From: a bacterium | GTDB lineage: Bacteria; Hydrothermota; UBA3073; JACQXS01; JAQTXJ01 | Length of the DNA stretch: 61,905 bases | NCBI GenBank assembly: GCA_028716385.1 | Contig: JAQUPX010000001.1 | Span: 891,674 to 953,578 of the forward strand | Direction: 5' to 3' | Shown: piece by piece, positions 41,743 to 50,978 of the stretch | Numbering within the stretch: position 1 is the first letter of the stretch | Layout of the letters: every line of letters starts with the position of its first letter | Translations under genes and position numbers: made by a program | The notes under the pieces: model-generated | Database searches by the model: none | The model's input: only the letters and a program-made list of their open reading frames with translations | Told to the model about the DNA's origin: nothing

Positions 41743-42870
41743 TTAACGCTCTGTTATATGATAATTTATTTGTTCAAAAAGTAATTTTGCTTGATAATCA
41801 TCAGGTTCAATCTCAAGGGCTTTAAGTACATATTCTTTGGCAACTTGGTAATCCTCTAAATTATAGCAGGTTTTTGCGTAAGAAATGTATAAATTTTTTT
41901 GCTGAAAATTAAACGTCGGTTTCAAACTCAATGCTTTCTCAAGTTTTTCTTTTGCTTCTTGATAATTACCCTTTTCAAGCAGAATATCCCCATATCTCAT
42001 CCATGCGACAGTGTATAAAGAGTCAATCTCAATAGCTTTTTCAATGTTGATAATTGCATTTATATAGTCTTTCTTTTGTTGACAAGAAATAGATATATTA
42101 GCATAATATGTCACTTTGTCTTCCTCGTTTAATGAATATTCTACAGCCTTTTTCATATTTTCAATAGCTAAATCAGGATTATTAACAATATCATGGTAAT
42201 ACATTGCCAATGAGTTATAAAAGACTGCATTATCGGGTTCAAGAGAAATCGCATATTTAATATTACTTGAAATCTTATTTAAAGTTTCTGTATATGTTAG
42301 TGGGTTTTTTAAATCATCACTCTTGCTATAACACCAAGCTAACATTGAATAAGAATTTGCATTAAACGGGTTTAATTCAATTGCCTTTTCATATAACTTA
42401 ATAGCTCCAGAATAATCACCTTTATCAAATTTTTCATCAGCAACTTGCGTTATAGTTTTATTCCAAACAATTTTCCACTTACCGTTTTCATTAATCAATG
42501 TTATATACCCTCGTGATTTTGTCGTATCCGATTTATTAACCATAAAACTCTCTACTTTATATCTTCTGTAAGTAGGATGGTCAAAGTCTTTCTCTAAATC
42601 TATTACATTAGTAATCGTTGTTTTAATACCTTTTAGACTATCTGAAACTTCATAATATTTCATGAATTCATCTAAACTCGTTAATTCTTTTGATTTTGTT
42701 GAAATCAAGTTATAGCATTTTTTAAAGTGTTTACTCAACCATAAGTTTTTACAGTAGCCTTCCATAACGGATTTAGGGTTGGAGTTGTCAATTCTGTTAC
42801 AGGATAACAAAAGGCAACCAATACCTGTAATTAAAATTAGGTTTTTATTAAATAATTTGCGAATAAACAT
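41743..42870 (-). CDS. TPR lipoprotein
   Basis: About 375 residues from ATG 42870, which has GGGGGG 7 bases upstream. The signal ends in a lipobox (ITGIGCLLLSC), so it is probably a lipoprotein. Residues about 35-140 resemble an NTF2-like/DUF4878 domain (VMEGYCKNLWLSKHFKKCYN, then KWKIVWNKTI). At least six tetratricopeptide repeats follow, for example DYSGAIKLYEKAIELNPFN, AIINIEKAIEIDSLYTVAW and YQVAKEYVLKALEIEPDDY. Such proteins are scaffolds for protein complexes in the periplasm or at the outer membrane. The stop is 14 bases from the FISUMP gene start. Confidence 0.8.
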   Translation of the reverse strand: MFIRKLFNKNLILITGIGCLLLSCNRIDNSNPKSVMEGYCKNLWLSKHFKKCYNLISTKSKELTSLDEFMKYYEVSDSLKGIKTTITNVIDLEKDFDHPTYRRYKVESFMVNKSDTTKSRGYITLINENGKWKIVWNKTITQVADEKFDKGDYSGAIKLYEKAIELNPFNANSYSMLAWCYSKSDDLKNPLTYTETLNKISSNIKYAISLEPDNAVFYNSLAMYYHDIVNNPDLAIENMKKAVEYSLNEEDKVTYYANISISCQQKKDYINAIINIEKAIEIDSLYTVAWMRYGDILLEKGNYQEAKEKLEKALSLKPTFNFQQKNLYISYAKTCYNLEDYQVAKEYVLKALEIEPDDYQAKLLFEQINYHITER

Positions 42871-43020
42871 TCTCATTCCCCCCTTTATTTTATACATTAA
42901 TGTAATATATTTTTTACGATATGTCTTTCCCTGCTAATGAAATGTTTTCTCAAAAAGTAACGGCTTTTATCTTTCATATCTTTTGACTCCTTACTAAAAG
43001 ATTTTTAGTTTCTATAATTT

Positions 43021-43629
43021 CTACTTTGGCATTGCGTAAAACGATAACTTGACTGTTTTATACTTGTTTTCATATCCCAGATTTACTATGTTGTCAATTA
43101 TATATAATCCATAAGTATTATTTGATTTTAATTCTCTGCCGGATGCTTCAAATTCAGTAATTCCTCTTTTAATAAAATATTCTATTTCAGCATCTTTATC
43201 TCTTTTCAATCTTTCCATTAATGAATCTTCAACTCCCATATTTATAGCAACAATATCCCTAATAATATTTGCTATTGATAGAAAATTAGTAATTTCTTTT
43301 GCATCACAATTTACTGGAACTTCATACTGATATTGGCATAAAGTTACCATTCCTTCTTTTGTATATCCAATATCAAGAGTGCCAAATTCTATATCACATC
43401 CATTTACTGTGCTTAAAATAACATATTTTGTAAGAGATGGTAATTCATAAGAAGTTGCAAGTCTACAAGTCATTAACGGTAGTTGTGCTTTCAAACTTGT
43501 TACTAATTTATCTTTATCCATATACTTATTATGCCCAGCTATACTATATCTTGAACTATTGTCTCCACTATATTGAGCATTAAGAGTGTTTGATAATAAA
43601 AGGAAAGCTATTGTTTTATATATTTTCAT
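43021..43629 (-). CDS. Exported hypothetical protein
   Basis: A 202-residue protein with a signal peptide (MKIYKTIAFLLLSNTLNAQ). The mature part shows alternating strands and helices (VILSTVNGCDIEFGTLDIGY, then ITNFLSIANIIRDIVAINMG) with two cysteines that could form a disulphide. No family is recognised. It is leftward, between a small winged-helix-like gene and the TPR lipoprotein gene, with independent spacing on both sides. It may be a periplasmic protein. Confidence 0.65.
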   Translation of the reverse strand: MKIYKTIAFLLLSNTLNAQYSGDNSSRYSIAGHNKYMDKDKLVTSLKAQLPLMTCRLATSYELPSLTKYVILSTVNGCDIEFGTLDIGYTKEGMVTLCQYQYEVPVNCDAKEITNFLSIANIIRDIVAINMGVEDSLMERLKRDKDAEIEYFIKRGITEFEASGRELKSNNTYGLYIIDNIVNLGYENKYKTVKLSFYAMPK

Positions 43630-43701
43630 TTTAACATCTCATCTTCTATGTTTTTAAAGTAATAAAGGAGTTATTTTTGATTCCGTTCAACGACTTTCTT
43701 A

Positions 43702-43980
43702 TTATTTGTCTTTTGCTATCTCTTGCCTTCTCTTTTGCAGATCGAAACGCCTTGTTCCTCCGCCTAATGAAACTCCGCCAGGTAATCCCTTTTTGGGTTC
43801 TACTTTGGGTTCTACTTTTGGTTCTCCTTCTTGTAGCTTTTTGAGATAATCTTTTCCTTTCTCTGTGACAGTTAAATTTTCTTCTCTATATTCTATACAT
43901 CCTTCTTTTTTCAGATAGTCGATATTATCTGGGACAGATATTTCTTCTAATAGAATTTTTTGAATTTTTTCATCTATCAT
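43702..43980 (-). CDS. Small protein with possible winged helix and VEPK repeats
   Basis: A 92-residue protein with AGGGGGAAAC before the ATG. Residues 1-50 (ILLEEISVPDNIDYLKKEGC, then NLTVTEKGKDYLKKL) have the helix-turn-helix-plus-wing pattern of small winged-helix domains. A linker of PKVEPKVEPKK and a Gly-rich, basic C-terminus follow. It is cytoplasmic, with no signal sequence. It could be a regulator of the neighbouring envelope genes, but nothing more specific can be said. Confidence 0.6.
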   Translation of the reverse strand: MIDEKIQKILLEEISVPDNIDYLKKEGCIEYREENLTVTEKGKDYLKKLQEGEPKVEPKVEPKKGLPGGVSLGGGTRRFDLQKRRQEIAKDK

Positions 43981-44058
43981 GTTTCCCCCTATTTTATTAT
44001 TTTAGGACTAATATTACGGAATAGAGCAATAACCAATATACTAATTTCCCTATTCTTA

Positions 44059-45600
44059 TTACTTATATCCTTCGTTTTTTACATGAATTGGATTTAAGAC
44101 AACAACATTATCAGATGACACAAATCTAAATTTGCCAGTAACTACTATCCAATCTTCTTCTTTAACAACAGAAACTCTTCCGCAAAGTGCAGAAGCTTGA
44201 TATGTAATATATTCTGGTGCGACTGCGACTGTATACCCATTTCCAAGATACCCAACGGGATTTTCAGAAGTGAAATATTCAACTTTAAATCTCCATTTAA
44301 CAACAGTTCCTTTATATTTATCTTCATACTTCCTAAGTTGTTTCCACTGTTCTATAGCTTCCTGTGAAGACGAACAAGGCATGTTTTCCATCTCTCTTTC
44401 TTTTCGTTCTTCCTCTTTTTTCTGTCTTTCTGCTTCTATTTTTTGTTTTTCTTCTTCTTTTTGTCTTTCTATTTCTTGTTGTCTTTCTGCTCTTTGTTGT
44501 TTTTCTGCTCTTTGTTGTCTTTCTTCTTCTTTTTGTCTTTCTACTCTTTGTTGTCTTTCTATTTCTTTTTGTCTTTCTACTTCTTCTTGCTGTTTTCCCA
44601 ATTCCTTTTGCTGCATTTCTCGTGCTTTCGCATCTTTAGGATTAATTTCAACAACTCTGTTATAGTCCTGTACTGCTTTATCAAAATCTCCTTTTTCGTC
44701 ATAAGCAAGTCCACGACTCTTAAAAGCGTCTGCATAATTAGGATTAATACTGATGGCTTTGTTATAATCATATATTGCCTCATATAATTCTCCTTTTTGA
44801 TAATAAGCATTTCCACGATTATAAAAAGCTTTTGCGTTATTTGGGTTCTTTCTAATAGCTTCGGTATATTTTCTTATTGCTGAATCTATTTTGATAGAGT
44901 CTTTAGCAGATAAAATATGTACAGCTATTTCTGGTGTTTTGAAAGTTGTAGAAACATATTTAGTTTTAGGAACATCGTACTCTCCTATGCCTATACTGAC
45001 ATTACAGTATAATGCTGTATAATAGATATCGGGATAACTTCTAATGGTCCCAACCGTACCTCCCTTAACATATCCCAACTTGAAACCAAGACACACATCA
45101 GCTATTATATAATCCATTGCTCTTGAAAAGGATACGCCTACTCCTGCATCTAAAAATGGAGTATATGTCAACAATGAATCACACAATGGATATAAGCCCC
45201 AACTTGCTAAACTTCCTCCTCCATAAAAATATACCAAAGAAGATGCATAATAATGAGCTATGTCTATTCTAGGAATCCTAGGGTCTGTTTTTATATTAGA
45301 ATACGGTGAAAAATAACCATATAGGGATAGGCATCCAATTGGAACATAAACTGTGTCAGGGTCGAGGCATTCTATTATTGCATTTATTGATCCACCCCAT
45401 CCAAATCGGTTCTTAAAGAAGTGCATCCCGCCAATACTCGCATCTAAATTGACAGGATACCCACCTCCAACTTTAAGAAAGCCACCGTTAATCCCTGCAA
45501 CGACTTCTTTTTCTTCCCCATTAAGCGATTTTTCTGAACCAACAACTAAGAAAGTGAAAATGAAGAAAATGTAAAGGAAACTTCGTTTTGTTTTTTTCAT
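44059..45600 (-). CDS. Exported TPR/coiled-coil protein with outer-membrane-like N-domain
   Basis: A 513-residue protein. A signal sequence (FLYIFFIFTFLVVGSEKS) leads into about 190 residues of Gly- and aromatic-rich strands (INGGFLKVGGGYPVNLDASI, then GIGEYDVP) like a small outer-membrane beta-barrel. Three tetratricopeptide repeats follow (KAFYNRGNAYYQKGELYEAI, ADAFKSRGLAYDEKGDFDKA). A highly charged Glu/Arg/Gln coiled coil of about 75 residues comes next. The last 110 residues contain YKGTVVKWRFKVEYF and WIVVTGKFRFVSSDNVVVL, suggesting an OB-fold-like domain. The combination is unusual; it may bridge the outer membrane and periplasmic partners. Confidence 0.7.
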   Translation of the reverse strand: MKKTKRSFLYIFFIFTFLVVGSEKSLNGEEKEVVAGINGGFLKVGGGYPVNLDASIGGMHFFKNRFGWGGSINAIIECLDPDTVYVPIGCLSLYGYFSPYSNIKTDPRIPRIDIAHYYASSLVYFYGGGSLASWGLYPLCDSLLTYTPFLDAGVGVSFSRAMDYIIADVCLGFKLGYVKGGTVGTIRSYPDIYYTALYCNVSIGIGEYDVPKTKYVSTTFKTPEIAVHILSAKDSIKIDSAIRKYTEAIRKNPNNAKAFYNRGNAYYQKGELYEAIYDYNKAISINPNYADAFKSRGLAYDEKGDFDKAVQDYNRVVEINPKDAKAREMQQKELGKQQEEVERQKEIERQQRVERQKEEERQQRAEKQQRAERQQEIERQKEEEKQKIEAERQKKEEERKEREMENMPCSSSQEAIEQWKQLRKYEDKYKGTVVKWRFKVEYFTSENPVGYLGNGYTVAVAPEYITYQASALCGRVSVVKEEDWIVVTGKFRFVSSDNVVVLNPIHVKNEGYK

Positions 45601-45657
45601 ATATGCCCTACCTTAGTAATCAGAGTTAATCTATTCTTACTATTGGTACGTTTTTGA

Positions 45658-46803
45658 TTAAAATCCCAAATACCAAACATCATTATAGTCGACACTACCA
45701 TAACTACCACCAATGACCCACATTTTATTATCAAATACTACTGAAGTGTGTCCGTATCTTCCTGACCATTGTGCAGGGTTTGTAGCTTGTGTCCAAGTTA
45801 TTCCATCAGTTGAATACCAAACATCATTGTTCCCGCCACCAAGCACCCACATCTTATTATCAAATACTACTGAAGTATGCTTCTCTCTTGCTGACCATTG
45901 TGCAGAGTTTGTAGCTTGTGTCCAATTTACTCCATCCGTTGAATACCAAACATCATTATAATAATTAGTACCATTTTTACCGCCAATGACCCATATTTTA
46001 TTATCAAATACTACTGAAGTATGTCCGTCTCTTCCTGACCATTGTGCAGAGTTTGTAGCTTGTATCCAATTTACCCCATCAGAAGAATACCAAACGTCAT
46101 TATAGGCACTACCATAACTACCACCAATGACCCATATTTTATTATCAAATACTACTGAAGTATGTCCCTGTCTTTTTGACCATTGTGCAGAGTTTGTAGC
46201 TTGTGTCCAATTTCCCCCATCAGAAGAATACCAAACATCACTACTGTCAATAGGATTTCCACCACCAATGACCCACATTTTATTATCAAATACTACTGAA
46301 GTATGGCGTCCCCTAAACCATTGTGCAGAAGAAGTAGCTTGTGTCCAAGTTATTCCATCAGTTGAATACCAAACATCATTGTTCCCGCCACCAAGCACCC
46401 ACATCTTATTATCAAATACTACTGAAGTCGGGCATCCCCTAAACCATTGTGCAGAGGATGTAGCGCATTGCCATTTTCTTGGTATTGGTGTTAGTGTCGC
46501 ATATATAGTTGTAGTTTGATTTTCAGAAACAGAAATTGTTGTATCGTAATTCGCATATCCTGTGAACATCAACGTATCGTAATCCGGATATCCTGTGAGC
46601 GTCAGTTTTATGGGATGCTGACCAACCGCTATATTTGTTAATAAATAATTAGTTTTTTGCCCGGTGTTATTTCCATCAAGCCAGATTATTGCACCCTGAG
46701 GCGTGGAATTCACTTGAATAGAGCCGGGTGTAGGATTTACTATAGTTACTTTTTTACAGGAGAATAGTATAATAAAGGGTATTATAAAAATAATCTTTTT
46801 CAT
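45658..46803 (-). CDS. PEGA-domain lipoprotein with kelch-like tandem repeats
   Basis: A 381-residue lipoprotein (signal IIFIIPFIILFSC, Cys 16). A PEGA domain follows (STPQGAIIWLDGNNTGQKT, then IAVGQHPIKLTLTGY). Seven tandem repeats come next, each about 38-42 residues, with the core TSVVFDNKMWVIGG, a variable spacer, then DVWYSSDGVNWTQATNSAQW. These are kelch-like blades of a beta-propeller. The DNA repeats (about 115-130 bp) are nearly identical to each other over 45690-46470, which indicates recent expansion or homogenisation. It is probably a surface-exposed binding protein. Confidence 0.82.
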   Translation of the reverse strand: MKKIIFIIPFIILFSCKKVTIVNPTPGSIQVNSTPQGAIIWLDGNNTGQKTNYLLTNIAVGQHPIKLTLTGYPDYDTLMFTGYANYDTTISVSENQTTTIYATLTPIPRKWQCATSSAQWFRGCPTSVVFDNKMWVLGGGNNDVWYSTDGITWTQATSSAQWFRGRHTSVVFDNKMWVIGGGNPIDSSDVWYSSDGGNWTQATNSAQWSKRQGHTSVVFDNKIWVIGGSYGSAYNDVWYSSDGVNWIQATNSAQWSGRDGHTSVVFDNKIWVIGGKNGTNYYNDVWYSTDGVNWTQATNSAQWSAREKHTSVVFDNKMWVLGGGNNDVWYSTDGITWTQATNPAQWSGRYGHTSVVFDNKMWVIGGSYGSVDYNDVWYLGF

Positions 46804-46895
46804 ATGCTATTTAATTACTTGTCATATTCATTTCAGCAAAATTTCTAATTTTATATCTTCTACAATTAGTATGCTACCTTCAGAACATCTATTTG

Positions 46896-48620
46896 TCAAC
46901 ATCCGCCTAAAAAATACATTCCTACGCTTTGCCATTTTCCATCCACTTTTTTTAATATTTCTGAGCCCCAATTCTCATTCCCATCGCTCCATTGTAAAAC
47001 AATTTCAGCAATTCCATCTCCATCTATATCTACCCAATCAATAAATTCTCCTATATCATCATCCCCCAGATTATAAATATTATCTAGTTGTTTTATACTT
47101 TCTATGTTATGATATTTATAATATTCTTTGAATCCGGGACTACGATTATCATATATAGAGCCCGCAAGACTTCCTGTTATAAAATCAATGGTTAATTTTT
47201 TATCTTTTGTAACTAATATAACATTAATTATATATTCTTTGTGAATTGCTTTATAGTCTTCCTCACCGCTACAACTTGTATAATATCTACTATCATAAAT
47301 ATCCTCTTTACCAATAATATTTTTAAGTTCTTCTTCAAATTCTCTGTATGTTTCAGGGCATTTTATTTTTGCTTGGATAGTTACTAACCACATAATTTCA
47401 CTCTGAGAAAGTGAAGCAGGTATTTTTTTAACAATTTTAAAATTTTCTAAATAATCTACATTTACTCCTTTGTTTATTAATTCGTCTTTCACGATAGCAT
47501 AGACAACAGAATCTTCTACAGCATCTCTCCAGGTAAGAGCTTGTAATCGCTTAAATTCTATTTTTACTTTCTGTGCTTCCCATAGTTTTTTAGATATAAC
47601 AAGATTTCCCTTGCTTCCTCCAGTAATCCTATAATATACCGGCGTTCCGTATCCGTATCCGTTAGCTATAGAGTCCACTATTCCCGTTCCTACTGGTTGG
47701 TTGTTTATTAAAAATATAATTTTCTCGCCTTTGTATGGACTATCAAGATATTTTTCTACAGGACGTACTTCCATATACTCTCCCTCTTTTATAGGTTTGA
47801 AAATACAAGGTCTATTGTTTTTATCAAAATTCACATCAAAAACTTTATCTTCTTTTGTATCTACATAACACAAGACCCCACAGCTGTGAGTTGTCGTATC
47901 CCCATTCAATGCTTCCCCAACAAATCCCTCTGATTTATTTATTTCTTCTTTATTCTCAGATAACTCAGAGGAAACTTTTATATCAACTTCTTTGGGCCAA
48001 TTATTTAACTCTTTTATAAAACCCGTTATGAGTTCTAAAGCTTTTTCTTTAGATAAAGCTTCTCCAAGTGTTTTTCTAATCTGTTCCTGAGGATTCTCAC
48101 AACTTTGCACCGCAAAATCAGGATCCCAGTATATACTGTCTCCTTCTGTGTGATAGCATACAAGAACTTCATTTTTTAACATTGCGCCAAATGTATTTTT
48201 AGCATCAAATTTTAGATAAATAAGATACCTCTTTTCAATCCCACTACTGACAGAATCAACAAGTTTGCTTTCAATCCATTTCACATTAGAAAACGTTTCA
48301 AGATGTTTTAAGACAATATTTTTGGCGTTTGCGATTGGAACATTTTTTTTATTATAAAATCGAGTATAAAATAAAGTAGCCCCCAATATTATGAATATCC
48401 CTCCGACTATAATTGATAAAGTTACTACTCTTTTCTTTGGGAAAGTGTTTATCTTTTTATCTTTCACTATCTCTGTTTTATCTATCGAAGGAGCAACAGG
48501 AACATCTTTTTTTTCTAATTTACGAGTTCTTTTTTTTACTGGAGAAACAAACTTTTTTCCACACTTCATACAAAACAGATTATCATCCGGGTTTTCTGTA
48601 TGACATTTAGAGCATCTCAT
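46896..48620 (-). CDS. Zinc-ribbon, membrane-anchored protein with large outer domain
   Basis: A 574-residue protein with AAGGGGAAA before the ATG. Residues 3-20 form a zinc ribbon (CSKC and CMKC), residues 26-67 a charged linker, and residues about 68-88 a membrane helix (TLSIIVGGIFIILGATLF). The outer part of about 480 residues is unassigned. It has NAKNIVLKHLETFSNVKWI and a C-terminal DIDGDGIAEIVLQWSDGNENW, an FG-GAP-like calcium loop. The first 75 residues are close to those of the next gene upstream (48661-50067), whose outer domain is unrelated. It may be a transducer with an exchangeable sensor. Confidence 0.7.
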   Translation of the reverse strand: MRCSKCHTENPDDNLFCMKCGKKFVSPVKKRTRKLEKKDVPVAPSIDKTEIVKDKKINTFPKKRVVTLSIIVGGIFIILGATLFYTRFYNKKNVPIANAKNIVLKHLETFSNVKWIESKLVDSVSSGIEKRYLIYLKFDAKNTFGAMLKNEVLVCYHTEGDSIYWDPDFAVQSCENPQEQIRKTLGEALSKEKALELITGFIKELNNWPKEVDIKVSSELSENKEEINKSEGFVGEALNGDTTTHSCGVLCYVDTKEDKVFDVNFDKNNRPCIFKPIKEGEYMEVRPVEKYLDSPYKGEKIIFLINNQPVGTGIVDSIANGYGYGTPVYYRITGGSKGNLVISKKLWEAQKVKIEFKRLQALTWRDAVEDSVVYAIVKDELINKGVNVDYLENFKIVKKIPASLSQSEIMWLVTIQAKIKCPETYREFEEELKNIIGKEDIYDSRYYTSCSGEEDYKAIHKEYIINVILVTKDKKLTIDFITGSLAGSIYDNRSPGFKEYYKYHNIESIKQLDNIYNLGDDDIGEFIDWVDIDGDGIAEIVLQWSDGNENWGSEILKKVDGKWQSVGMYFLGGC

Positions 48621-48660
48621 AAATTTCCCCTTTTTTTCTTAATTTTATTTTGGAGTTAAT

Positions 48661-50067
48661 TTAGTCATTGGGTTGGAATGTTTTATCGGGTGTTCCCATA
48701 ATTATAGTATTATTATTGTCACGAGCATTTACTGTTATCGTAAAATTATCAGAGTCTCCTGTAAATCTGAATGATACGGGGTCAAAATTTAGAGTGCTTG
48801 GCAAAAACATATACGCATTACCATTTTTATCTACAATTGCTGCTTTAAAAGCTTCATAATCCCTAGTGCTACCTCCACAAACTGCATAGGTAGCATAGTC
48901 TATTTCATATAATCCGAGAGCTACTCTCATTTTTGTGACATCAGATTTACATGCTTCGATTACTTCGTCATCTTGTCGCTTTTCTACTTGTCCTTTTGTT
49001 TCTGTAGTATAGTTGTTTTTATTTTCTGTCGTAGATTGTTGCTTTGGTTCTCCAAGAGTTGCCCATCTGTCTTTTAAATCATATTCTGCTATGTTTTTAT
49101 CGTAAGAAAATCCAATTGGGTCTCCGGCTTTGACATTAACTTCAAAAATAACATATTCAGGAACATATTTTAAATAAATTTCTTCAATGTTTGTTACTTT
49201 AACATAAAAATTCTTTCCAGTATTTGGTTCCCACGGATGTGATGTAGAAATATAATAATGCCCTTTGAAGTCCCCATATCCTGGACTTTCAACAGTTGTA
49301 TCTTTGAAAATTAGTTTAAGTGTTCCAGAAATATCGGCATTAGTCAGCATTTTATTAGTTCTGTTGAAAACATTTGCTTCAAGAATGTAACCAATTTCTT
49401 TTGAGGAAGAACGGGAATAGTAGCTGTATGTTTCTTCAATCGTTAAAGTGTTGGTTTTGATATCCGTTATTTCAAAGTTCCCATCTGTATCAAGACGTGA
49501 AAGACCATATTTTCTACCTAAATATTCATTTCCACTAATTGTTTTTACAATTTGTTGTGGTATAGTTACTTCCCATGAAGATCCCCATCCTTTTTCATCT
49601 CTGAAACTAACGAGGTAAACATCTTTTTCTTGTGTTTTGCTTGCAGACCATTTATATTTTTTATTAGGGTCTTTTTTTGCTAATATATTTGCCCAGTCTA
49701 ACCAAGTTGTCCCTTGTTCAAGTCCGAAAAAACCTAACGAAATCTTAGATTTTTGGACTATCTTAATAGCCTTTTTCTCTTTCCCCAAAAATCCATATTC
49801 TGAAACTGAAAAAAGAATCCCAAGTATTACAACTCCGACTATAATTGATAAAGTTACTAATCTTTTTGGGGGGGAAGTGTCTATTTTTTTATCTTTCTCT
49901 GTCTCTGTTTTATCTATCAAAGGACTATCAGATACATCTTTTTTCTTTGTTTTAGGAGTTTTGTTTTTTACTGGAGGAACAAACTTTTCTCCACATTTTC
50001 CACAAAACAGGGCGTTGTTTGGATTTTCCGAGTTGCATTTAGAACATCTCATAGTTCTCTTATCCAT
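48661..50067 (-). CDS. Zinc-ribbon, membrane-anchored protein with pseudopilin-like C-terminus
   Basis: A 468-residue protein. An N-terminal zinc ribbon (CSKCNSEN, CGKCGEKF), a KKDVSDSPLIDKTETEKDKK linker and a membrane helix (VTLSIIVGVVILGILF) closely resemble those of the neighbour at 46896-48620. The outer part has a middle beta domain of about 200 residues. The C-terminal 100 residues begin ACKSDVTKMRVALGLYEIDY and end FTITVNARDNNNTIIMGTP. This resembles the globular head of a type II secretion/type IV pseudopilin without its usual N-terminal pilin helix. That would be an unusual reuse of the pilin fold. Confidence 0.7.
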   Translation of the reverse strand: MDKRTMRCSKCNSENPNNALFCGKCGEKFVPPVKNKTPKTKKKDVSDSPLIDKTETEKDKKIDTSPPKRLVTLSIIVGVVILGILFSVSEYGFLGKEKKAIKIVQKSKISLGFFGLEQGTTWLDWANILAKKDPNKKYKWSASKTQEKDVYLVSFRDEKGWGSSWEVTIPQQIVKTISGNEYLGRKYGLSRLDTDGNFEITDIKTNTLTIEETYSYYSRSSSKEIGYILEANVFNRTNKMLTNADISGTLKLIFKDTTVESPGYGDFKGHYYISTSHPWEPNTGKNFYVKVTNIEEIYLKYVPEYVIFEVNVKAGDPIGFSYDKNIAEYDLKDRWATLGEPKQQSTTENKNNYTTETKGQVEKRQDDEVIEACKSDVTKMRVALGLYEIDYATYAVCGGSTRDYEAFKAAIVDKNGNAYMFLPSTLNFDPVSFRFTGDSDNFTITVNARDNNNTIIMGTPDKTFQPND

Positions 50068-50095
50068 TATTTCCCAAAATACTCTGAAGGTAATA

Positions 50096-50183
50096 CTTTG
50101 TCAATCTTTAATGCCAACTTTTTTCATGCCTCTATAAATCAAAAAATTGAGGGGATAAAATCCTGTGTCAAATCGGGGGAAAC
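50096..50183. repeat. 85-bp intergenic repeat, copy 1
   Basis: CTTTGTCAATCTTTAATGCC is followed by AACTTTTTTCAT, a variable 20 bases, TTGAGGGGATAAA and TCCTGTGTCAA. A second copy is at 56550-56629, and a shorter copy of the GGGGATAAAATC-TGTGTCAA end is at 59590-59624. Confidence 0.7.
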
Positions 50184-50434
50184 AGAGGCAACTACACTCT
50201 TACTATTGTTAGCGGTCAGGGACAATTGAAAAAAGTGGGGAATAATTCTGGTCCCAACTGGGGAATTATGTTGGCCCTCGGCAACCAAACTTATCTTTAA
50301 ATCCCACTACTTACTATCCATAATTTTATTCCTGACAGCGTTTCTAAGCGATTTAAGAGCCTTTTATTGGGAAAATGCCCATATGTTCCTACCCCTTCTT
50401 TTATTTAACTGCCATATATAACAACAAGCAACAG
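50184..50434. other. Intergenic stretch, no gene seen
   Basis: About 250 bases containing CCCAACTGGGGAATTATG and the phrase TTTCTAAGCGATTTAAGAG, which resembles sequence near 28885. Nothing else is recognised. Confidence 0.4.
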
Positions 50435-50473
50435 AATAAATAAAAAAGCCCTTCCCATTATTGAGAAAGGCTT
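50435..50473 (-). terminator. Intrinsic terminator
   Basis: On the minus strand AAGCCTTT pairs with AAGGGCTT (one G-U pair) and is followed by TTTTTTATTTATT. It lies about 25 bases beyond the stop of the sorting-domain remnant at 50496-50575. Confidence 0.75.
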
Positions 50474-50495
50474 CTTGTTTGACTTATTTGATTAT

Positions 50496-50575
50496 TTATT
50501 TCATCAATATCAATTTCTTGGTGGATTTGTAGGTGCCTGCGGTAAGTGTGTGGCAATTAAAAGCAACAGAATTTT
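50496..50575 (-). pseudogene. Remnant of a C-terminal sorting domain
   Basis: On the minus strand the frame reads HTLTAGTYKSTKKLILMK followed by TAA (50496-50498). This is exactly the last strand of the sorting domains in this window. It is joined upstream to the end of an unrelated membrane-protein gene (50581-50967). It is the tail of a deleted secreted-protein gene that has kept its terminator. Confidence 0.65.
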
Positions 50576-50580
50576 AGGTT

Positions 50581-50967
50581 TCATTTTTGTGGTTTTTTCT
50601 CTATTTTTCTTCCTATTTCCATACTAAGGAATAGACATATTATTACTACCGTAGCAATAATATCCTTTGTTCCCGATATGTTCGGATAATAAATATGTTT
50701 TGGTAAAGTTTGATTAAAAGCAAGCCATCCAAAAATATTTATAGTAGGGAGGACTGTTAAAAAACACATAGCATCAAATGCTAATCTTAACCATAAAATA
50801 GGATTTTTATACCAGCGGTTACTAAAGAAAAAAAGTATCGTCCCTATAAGACATCCTATCGCCCATATAATTCGTACGGAAAGTGTGACGGTAATATTTA
50901 TAGCAATGATTGAAATCAGGAAAATAAGAATTCCTGAAACACTAAGATAAACAGATTTTTTATTCAT
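50581..50967 (-). CDS. Four-helix membrane protein
   Basis: A 128-residue hydrophobic protein with AGGGGAGGC before the ATG. Four membrane helices are evident (GILIFLISIIAINITVTL, IWAIGCLIGTILFFF, LAFDAMCFLTVLPTINIFGW, IIATVVIICLFLSMEIG) with a basic C-terminus. No family is recognised. It is 11 bases from the stop of the propeller gene upstream, so the two may be co-transcribed. Confidence 0.65.
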   Translation of the reverse strand: MNKKSVYLSVSGILIFLISIIAINITVTLSVRIIWAIGCLIGTILFFFSNRWYKNPILWLRLAFDAMCFLTVLPTINIFGWLAFNQTLPKHIYYPNISGTKDIIATVVIICLFLSMEIGRKIEKKPQK

Positions 50968-50978
50968 TTTGCCTCCCC

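Noticed and set aside
44270..44787. Phe/Leu/Ser-rich plus-strand frames opposite the coiled-coil gene
   Set aside because: Antisense shadow of the Glu/Arg/Gln coiled coil; no start signal.
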